From contig NZ_MAQA01000048.1 of NCBI RefSeq assembly GCF_001692445.1, forward strand, positions 1 to 37,082: 37,082 bases of DNA, given 5' to 3'. The DNA comes from Oerskovia enterophila (lineage in GTDB: Bacteria > Actinomycetota > Actinomycetes > Actinomycetales > Cellulomonadaceae). Of the stretch, positions 32,931 to 37,082 are shown one piece after another. Each line of letters starts with the position of its first letter. Within the stretch, counting starts at the first letter, position 1. The position numbers were made by a program, and so were the translations under genes. The notes under the pieces were generated by a model, which was not told the origin of the DNA, searched no databases, and saw only the letters and a list, made by a program, of their open reading frames with translations.

Positions 32931-35012
32931 TCACCACGCGAGCGCGTCGCGCAGCTTGTCCTCGAGCCGTGCCGACAGGGCCAGGTCGTCGCGCACCGCG
33001 GTGCGCTCGGCCACGGCGCGGCGCGGGCTGCTCGTGATGATGCCGTCGACGCCGCTGCGGAGCTGGGCCCGCATCGCGGCCGGGTCGTTGACCGTCCACA
33101 CGTAGACGTCGATCCCGGCCGCACGCGCCTCGGCCCGCACGCGCGTGGTGTCCGACGACTGCTCGATCGCGACGAAGTCGACGGGCAGGACCCCGAGCGG
33201 GCCGCGCAGGAACGGGACGACGTACCCGACCGCGATCTCCGGGCCGAGCGCGTGCACCTCGTCGGCCTGCTCGGGGTAGATCGACTGGACCAGGTAGTCG
33301 TCCGCGACGCCGTGCGCCCGCAGGAGCGCGACGACGTCCGCGACGAACGTCGGTGTCTCGTGGCCGTGCGCCTTGAGCTCGACCAGGAGCGGCACGTCGA
33401 GCTCCTGAGCGCGCTCGACGAACTCCTCGAGCGACGGGATGGTCGCCTCGAACCCGCCCTGGCGGATCGTCGTCGAGGTCAGCTCGTCGAGCGTCATGGT
33501 GTGCACGGCGCGGTCGGAGCCCGCGAGGCGCCGCAGGGTCAGGTCGTGGAAGACGACGAGCCCGCCGTCGGCGGCCTGGAGGACGTCGAGCTCGACGTAG
33601 TCCGCGCCGAGCGCCGCGGCGGACTCGAGCGACGCGATCGAGTTCTCGACGCCGCCGCCCGGGTCGCCGCGGTGCGCGATCACCGCGCCGGGCTCCTCGC
33701 GCGCGAGGGTCGTCATGGCTCGGGTGTTGGTCGCGGTGACCGCGACGAGCACCAGCACGGCCCCCAGCCCGACGGCGGCGCGCACCCCGCGCGGCCGGCT
33801 CGCCCACCCGCTCCCGAGGACGGGCGGCACGCGGCCCGACGAGCCGGACGAGCCCGACGAGCCCGACGAGCCCCTGCCCGCCGTCACCGAACGACCCGCG
33901 GACTCCTCCGCCGGACCGGCCTCGCCGTCCCGCAGGTCCGCGTCCCCGGACACCGACGGCCCCGCGGAGCCGGCCACCGGCCCGGGCGAGGAGGCGTCGC
34001 CGACAGGAGCTGCGCCGTCGGGCAGCGACTCGCGCCGCTCCCCCGCGACCACGACCACGACCTGCGTGAGCAGCGCGGCGACGAAGCCCACGAGCACGAA
34101 CCCGACCACCTGCACGACCGTGAGCGTCACGCCCGCGACGACCGGCGCGGCACCGGGCGCAGCCAGGTCGGCGACGCGCGTGGGGACCAGCGCGAGCATC
34201 ACGATGCCCGCCGCGACCACGACCACGCCGAGCGCGACCACCGCGAACGTGCCCAGGAGGCGCGGCCAGAGCCCGCGCGTCGCCCGCCAGCTCGCGGCCA
34301 TGGAGCCGGACACCGAGGCGTCGGACGTCAGCAGGAACGCGAGCGTCAGGACCAGTCGCAGGTTCAGGAACAGCACGCCCGCGAGGAACGCGAGGTAGAC
34401 GTAGACGCCGCCGTCGAACTTGAGGAGCTCCCCGACCACGAATTCCGGGATCGCGATGCCGCGCACCAGGAACGCCGCGGTCCCGAAGTTGCCCACCGGC
34501 ACGAGCACGAAGAAGTAGCCCACGAACAGCAGGAGCTGGGGGCCGAGGAGCTTGCGGCTCGTGCGCGCGAGGTCGGCGCCCACGGCCCGCACCGAGACGG
34601 GCTCGCCCGCGCGCAGCCGGGCGCCGATCGCGAGGAACGCGCCCTGCTGGCACAGGACCACGACCGACGCGACGAGCGCCACGACCAGCAGGAGGAGCAC
34701 CGCGACCGGGCTCGACAGGACGCGCAGCACGTTGAGGTGCGTGAGCGCGCCGGCGCCCGCCGCCGCGAGCGCCACGTCGAACAGCCACACCATGAGCGGG
34801 ACCGCGACGAGCGCCGCCGCGCCCTGCAGGAGCAGGACCGCCCCGAGGTACGTCGGCAGGTGCGCGCGGACCGTGCGCGCGGCGGGTCCGAGCAGCGCGG
34901 TGCGCTGCGGTCGGTCGCGGGCAGAGCGCCGCGCGGCGTCGCCGTCGGGACGCGGCATGCCCGAGCGGGTCGGGGCAGTGCGGGGGGCGGTCGGACGGGC
35001 GGCTGGTGGCAC
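32931..35012 (-). CDS. Membrane-anchored glycerophosphodiester phosphodiesterase
   Basis: A 693-residue two-part protein. About six membrane helices occupy residues 50-430 (from LPTYLGAVLLLQGAAALVAVPLMVWLF), the GDPD membrane domain. A catalytic GDPD domain starts at about 440 and hydrolyses glycerophosphodiesters to glycerol-3-phosphate and an alcohol. Catalytic residues are visible: His447-Arg448 in AHRGDPGG, Glu474 and Asp476 in VELDV, and His489 in VFHDLTL. A hydrophilic linker (about 340-400) contains a GSS repeat. GTG 35012 is supported by a TAGGCT box 6 nt upstream (35019-35024, minus strand), implying a leaderless mRNA; no Shine-Dalgarno sequence exists. It follows the DUF1353 gene by 62 bp. 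Confidence 0.9.
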   Translation of the reverse strand: MPPAARPTAPRTAPTRSGMPRPDGDAARRSARDRPQRTALLGPAARTVRAHLPTYLGAVLLLQGAAALVAVPLMVWLFDVALAAAGAGALTHLNVLRVLSSPVAVLLLLVVALVASVVVLCQQGAFLAIGARLRAGEPVSVRAVGADLARTSRKLLGPQLLLFVGYFFVLVPVGNFGTAAFLVRGIAIPEFVVGELLKFDGGVYVYLAFLAGVLFLNLRLVLTLAFLLTSDASVSGSMAASWRATRGLWPRLLGTFAVVALGVVVVAAGIVMLALVPTRVADLAAPGAAPVVAGVTLTVVQVVGFVLVGFVAALLTQVVVVVAGERRESLPDGAAPVGDASSPGPVAGSAGPSVSGDADLRDGEAGPAEESAGRSVTAGRGSSGSSGSSGSSGRVPPVLGSGWASRPRGVRAAVGLGAVLVLVAVTATNTRAMTTLAREEPGAVIAHRGDPGGGVENSIASLESAAALGADYVELDVLQAADGGLVVFHDLTLRRLAGSDRAVHTMTLDELTSTTIRQGGFEATIPSLEEFVERAQELDVPLLVELKAHGHETPTFVADVVALLRAHGVADDYLVQSIYPEQADEVHALGPEIAVGYVVPFLRGPLGVLPVDFVAIEQSSDTTRVRAEARAAGIDVYVWTVNDPAAMRAQLRSGVDGIITSSPRRAVAERTAVRDDLALSARLEDKLRDALAW
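33838..33873 (-). repeat. Four 9-bp tandem repeats encoding a GSS linker
   Basis: GACGAGCCS (S = C/G) occurs four times; on the coding strand it gives Gly-Ser-Ser repeats in the linker between the last membrane-domain segment and the catalytic region. Its copy number could vary between strains. Confidence 0.8.
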
Positions 35013-35074
35013 GAGCGAAGCCTACGGTCGCGTGGGTGGGCCGTTCGTACCGCGCACCACCTGCGCGGGCGAGT

Positions 35075-35935
35075 TCACCCGGGCGACGTGTAGGTGATGC
35101 GCGTGGCCGGGAGCCCGGCGGTCGGGACGCCCTGCGCCCGGACGCCGCCGCGGCCGCCCTCGCCCGCGCCCACGACGAGCTCGGCGACGGTCGTGAGGAC
35201 GATCAGCGGAAGCAGCAGCGGCAGCGCGACGAAGCCGGTCGCGGCCGCGCCGAGCAGGCTCCCGACGGCGCCGGGCACCCACCGTGGACGGCTCCCGTCC
35301 GGGGCGGGTCGGCTCTCGACGCCGAGCAGCACGGCCTGGACGAGCAGCGCGGCGGCCGCGCCCCCTGCGACGGTCCCGGCGCCCAGGACCCACGGCGTCC
35401 CGGCTCCGGCGGCGCCCAGGCAGAGCGCCGCGAGCCCCGCGACCACGGACAGCAGGAACGTGATCGCGAGACCGAGGTGCCCGAAGAGCCGGACCGCAGC
35501 CCACATGAGCAGGCGACGCACGGGGCCCGTCCCCGACTGGCGCAGCGTCTCGCGGAAGAGGTGGTCGGCGTCTCGGCGGGCCGCTCGACGAGCGCTCGCA
35601 GGGGCGTCGGACGTGGCGAGCTCCCGCGAGGCCGCGTCGTGCAGGATCGCCGGGAGCGTCTGGCGGCCGTAGCTCGCGATCACGCCCCACAGCGGCACGG
35701 GCACCGACGCGAGGTCGGTCACGAGTCCCGCGGGCACGGTCTGCTCGACGCTCGCGCGCCGCCAGACCGGGCCGCCCGCCGTCTGCTCGTCGGCAGGCCG
35801 CGAGCTGTGGCCGAACGCGGTGAGGACCTCGAACCACACCTTCCAGCGGCCCGTCACGGGGAGCTGGCGCAGGTCGACCGTCGAGGCCGTGGTCCAGCGG
35901 TCGGGGTCGTCCGGGAGCGGGGCGAGGAAGGGCAT
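35075..35935 (-). CDS. DUF1353 protein with C-terminal membrane helices
   Basis: A 286-residue protein whose N-terminal half (about 20-130) matches DUF1353: WKVWFEVLTAFGH, VPAGLVTDLASVPVPLW, and AILHDAASRE followed by RDADHLFRETLRQSG. The family is of unknown function and often phage-associated, but nothing else phage-like is nearby. Four hydrophobic stretches follow (about 140-270: LAITFLLSVVAGLAALCLGA and others), so it is membrane-bound here. The tail is Gly/Arg-rich. ATG 35935 has GAGGGAG 5 nt upstream. It starts 9 bp after the nucleotidase stop, so the two are cotranscribed. Function unknown. Confidence 0.82.
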   Translation of the reverse strand: MPFLAPLPDDPDRWTTASTVDLRQLPVTGRWKVWFEVLTAFGHSSRPADEQTAGGPVWRRASVEQTVPAGLVTDLASVPVPLWGVIASYGRQTLPAILHDAASRELATSDAPASARRAARRDADHLFRETLRQSGTGPVRRLLMWAAVRLFGHLGLAITFLLSVVAGLAALCLGAAGAGTPWVLGAGTVAGGAAAALLVQAVLLGVESRPAPDGSRPRWVPGAVGSLLGAAATGFVALPLLLPLIVLTTVAELVVGAGEGGRGGVRAQGVPTAGLPATRITYTSPG

Positions 35936-35944
35936 GGCGCTCCC

Positions 35945-37066
35945 TCAGCCGGCGGGGACGAGCGCCGGGGCGTCGGGCGCGGGCGGCGCCACCTCGTTCG
36001 TCACGCCGTACGGCACCAGGACGCTCGCGACCTCGCGCGCCACGGGGTCGAGGTGCCCGCGCTGGTCGTCGAAGAAGATGTGCGGCCGCAGGACGCGCAG
36101 CACGCGGCCCTTGTCCGCGCCGCCCAGGAAGAACGCGTCGTTGACCGTGACGCCCCACGAGCGCAGCGTGTTGACGGCCCGCTCGTGCGAGGGCGCGCTG
36201 CGGGCCGTCACGATCGAGACGCGCACGCGGGGCCGGTAGCCCGGGTCCTCGGCGACCCGTTGCTCCTCGCGTCGCTGGATGGTGCTCAGCGCGCGCAGGA
36301 ACGGGAGGATCGGTCCGGCGTGGTGCTCGGTGATCTTGCGCGCGCTCTCGTACTGGTGGAACTGCGCGAGCCCGCCCGACTGGAAGATGCGCTCGGCGCT
36401 GTCGTCGGCGAGCACGCCGTCGAAGTCGAACGCCACGCGCAGCTCCCCGACCTCGGCGTCGGTGGCGATCTCTGCGGAGATGTCGGCGGTCGCGTCGCCC
36501 ATCACGGCCCCCTCGACCGCCGGCTCCACCGCGACCGGTGCGTCGCCCAGGGCGACGCGAGCGCCGGACGTGCGCTGCGCCGTCGGGCCGGACGAGGCGC
36601 CCCGCCCGACGGCGGCGCTCCCCAGGACCTGCCCGGCCGGGTGTCCCAGCGTGGTCGCCGTGCGCACGTCGCCCGCGTCGCCCGAGAGGAACAGCGAGAT
36701 GTTGAGCGCGGGGATGTACGCGTAGGGCGCGACGCCCTGCGTGAAGATCGCCCGGCTGATGGGCAGCCCGTGGGCCTCGACCGAGCTCATGACGCGCAGG
36801 CCCGTGGACGGGTCGTTCTTGGACAGGATGAAGACCTCCACCAGCGGGTCGCCCGCGGCGGGAGACAGGTCGTTGAGGCTCAGGAGCCGCTGGACGAACT
36901 CGAACGCGACGCCTGGCCGGAGCATGCGGTCGCGGTACCTGTCCTGGTAGGCGCGGTAGGCGTCGATGCCCTGCTCGTCGAAGACGCGCTGGGACGTCGA
37001 GAGGTCGAACAGCGCGCTCGAGGCGACGCCGACGACGAGCCGGTGGTCGAGGTCGTAGGGCGGCAC
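35945..37066 (-). CDS. 5'-nucleotidase, NT5C1 family
   Basis: Cytosolic nucleoside monophosphate phosphatase-like protein, 373 residues. It begins LVVGVASSALFDLSTSQRVFDEQG and continues with EVFILSKNDPSTGLRVM and ISLFLSGDAGDV, all typical of the NT5C1 (5-nucleotidase) family. The HAD-like acidic motif is AFDFDGVLADDSAE, and later FFLGGADKGRVL and IFFDDQRGHL. An Ala/Gly/Thr-rich insertion of about 60 residues (about 150-208) interrupts the core and makes it longer than usual homologues. GTG 37066 has AAGGAG about 6 nt upstream. It leads a two-gene unit with the DUF1353 protein. The gene is complete in the window. Confidence 0.88.
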   Translation of the reverse strand: MPPYDLDHRLVVGVASSALFDLSTSQRVFDEQGIDAYRAYQDRYRDRMLRPGVAFEFVQRLLSLNDLSPAAGDPLVEVFILSKNDPSTGLRVMSSVEAHGLPISRAIFTQGVAPYAYIPALNISLFLSGDAGDVRTATTLGHPAGQVLGSAAVGRGASSGPTAQRTSGARVALGDAPVAVEPAVEGAVMGDATADISAEIATDAEVGELRVAFDFDGVLADDSAERIFQSGGLAQFHQYESARKITEHHAGPILPFLRALSTIQRREEQRVAEDPGYRPRVRVSIVTARSAPSHERAVNTLRSWGVTVNDAFFLGGADKGRVLRVLRPHIFFDDQRGHLDPVAREVASVLVPYGVTNEVAPPAPDAPALVPAG

Positions 37067-37082
37067 GGGGGCTCCTTCGGGA

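Noticed and set aside
33767-33786. Mobile copy of the terminator arm at 20468-20487
   Set aside because: The shared 20 nt are GC-rich and lie within conserved reading of the GDPD gene. Similar GCCCGACGGCG strings recur across the window, so chance or composition is sufficient.
35075-35935. Prophage remnant because of the DUF1353 domain
   Set aside because: No other phage gene, integrase or att-like repeat is near, and the protein carries membrane helices unlike phage members.

Overview
The window is chromosomal DNA from a very GC-rich Gram-positive bacterium. The strong G/C third-position bias, the RamB/aceA/aceB block, an LpqY-SugABC-type transporter and several genes that appear to start on leaderless mRNAs (TANNNT box 6-7 nt before the start codon) all point to Actinobacteria. 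A member of the Micrococcales such as Cellulomonas or Oerskovia is my best guess, made from general resemblance and not from a search. I see no rRNA, tRNA, CRISPR array, prophage or insertion sequence.

Layout. 1-5.8 kb: end of an exonuclease VII locus (xseB), a minus-strand ABC sugar-uptake operon resembling mycobacterial trehalose importer lpqY-sugA-sugB-sugC, and a beta-carbonic anhydrase. 5.9-11 kb: class II fumarase, a divergent MarR regulator/FUSC exporter pair, and a PIN-PhoH ATPase. 11-14 kb: a PadR regulator followed by a DHA2 multidrug exporter. 14-20.5 kb: formylglycine-generating enzyme, a DUF1697 protein, a YqeB-like membrane protein, the NhaA antiporter with a structured leader, and a membrane alpha/beta hydrolase. 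20.5-24.6 kb: two divergent TetR-controlled units (a second DHA2-type exporter and a saccharopine dehydrogenase-like oxidoreductase). 24.6-26.5 kb: a divergent methionyl-tRNA synthetase behind what looks like a leader-peptide attenuator. 26.5-31.5 kb: the glyoxylate shunt (ramB divergent from aceA-aceB). 31.5-37.1 kb: a Pro-rich one-TM protein, a membrane-anchored glycerophosphodiester phosphodiesterase, a DUF1353 membrane protein and an NT5C1-type 5'-nucleotidase.

How the genes work together. Fumarase, isocitrate lyase, malate synthase and RamB belong to TCA/glyoxylate metabolism and acetate or fatty-acid growth. The Lpq/Sug transporter recovers a disaccharide. Three separate exporter/regulator modules (MarR-FUSC, PadR-DHA2, TetR-DHA2) give inducible efflux, each with a palindrome at its promoter.

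The most interesting signals are non-coding: (i) a 16-codon leader peptide with tandem Met codons, followed by a perfect hairpin, in front of the second-type MetRS; (ii) a 68-bp four-unit palindromic element built on CGAGGTAGAGG present twice, 15.8 kb apart, once between aceA and aceB; (iii) a perfect 24-nt inverted repeat bracketing lpqY-sugA-sugB, one copy forming part of a ~100-nt hairpin before sugC; (iv) three 17-bp tandem repeats joined to an AT-richer 24-bp hairpin after aceB; (v) a 157-bp tail-to-tail antisense overlap of a TetR gene and a dehydrogenase gene. No complete novel multi-gene system is evident.
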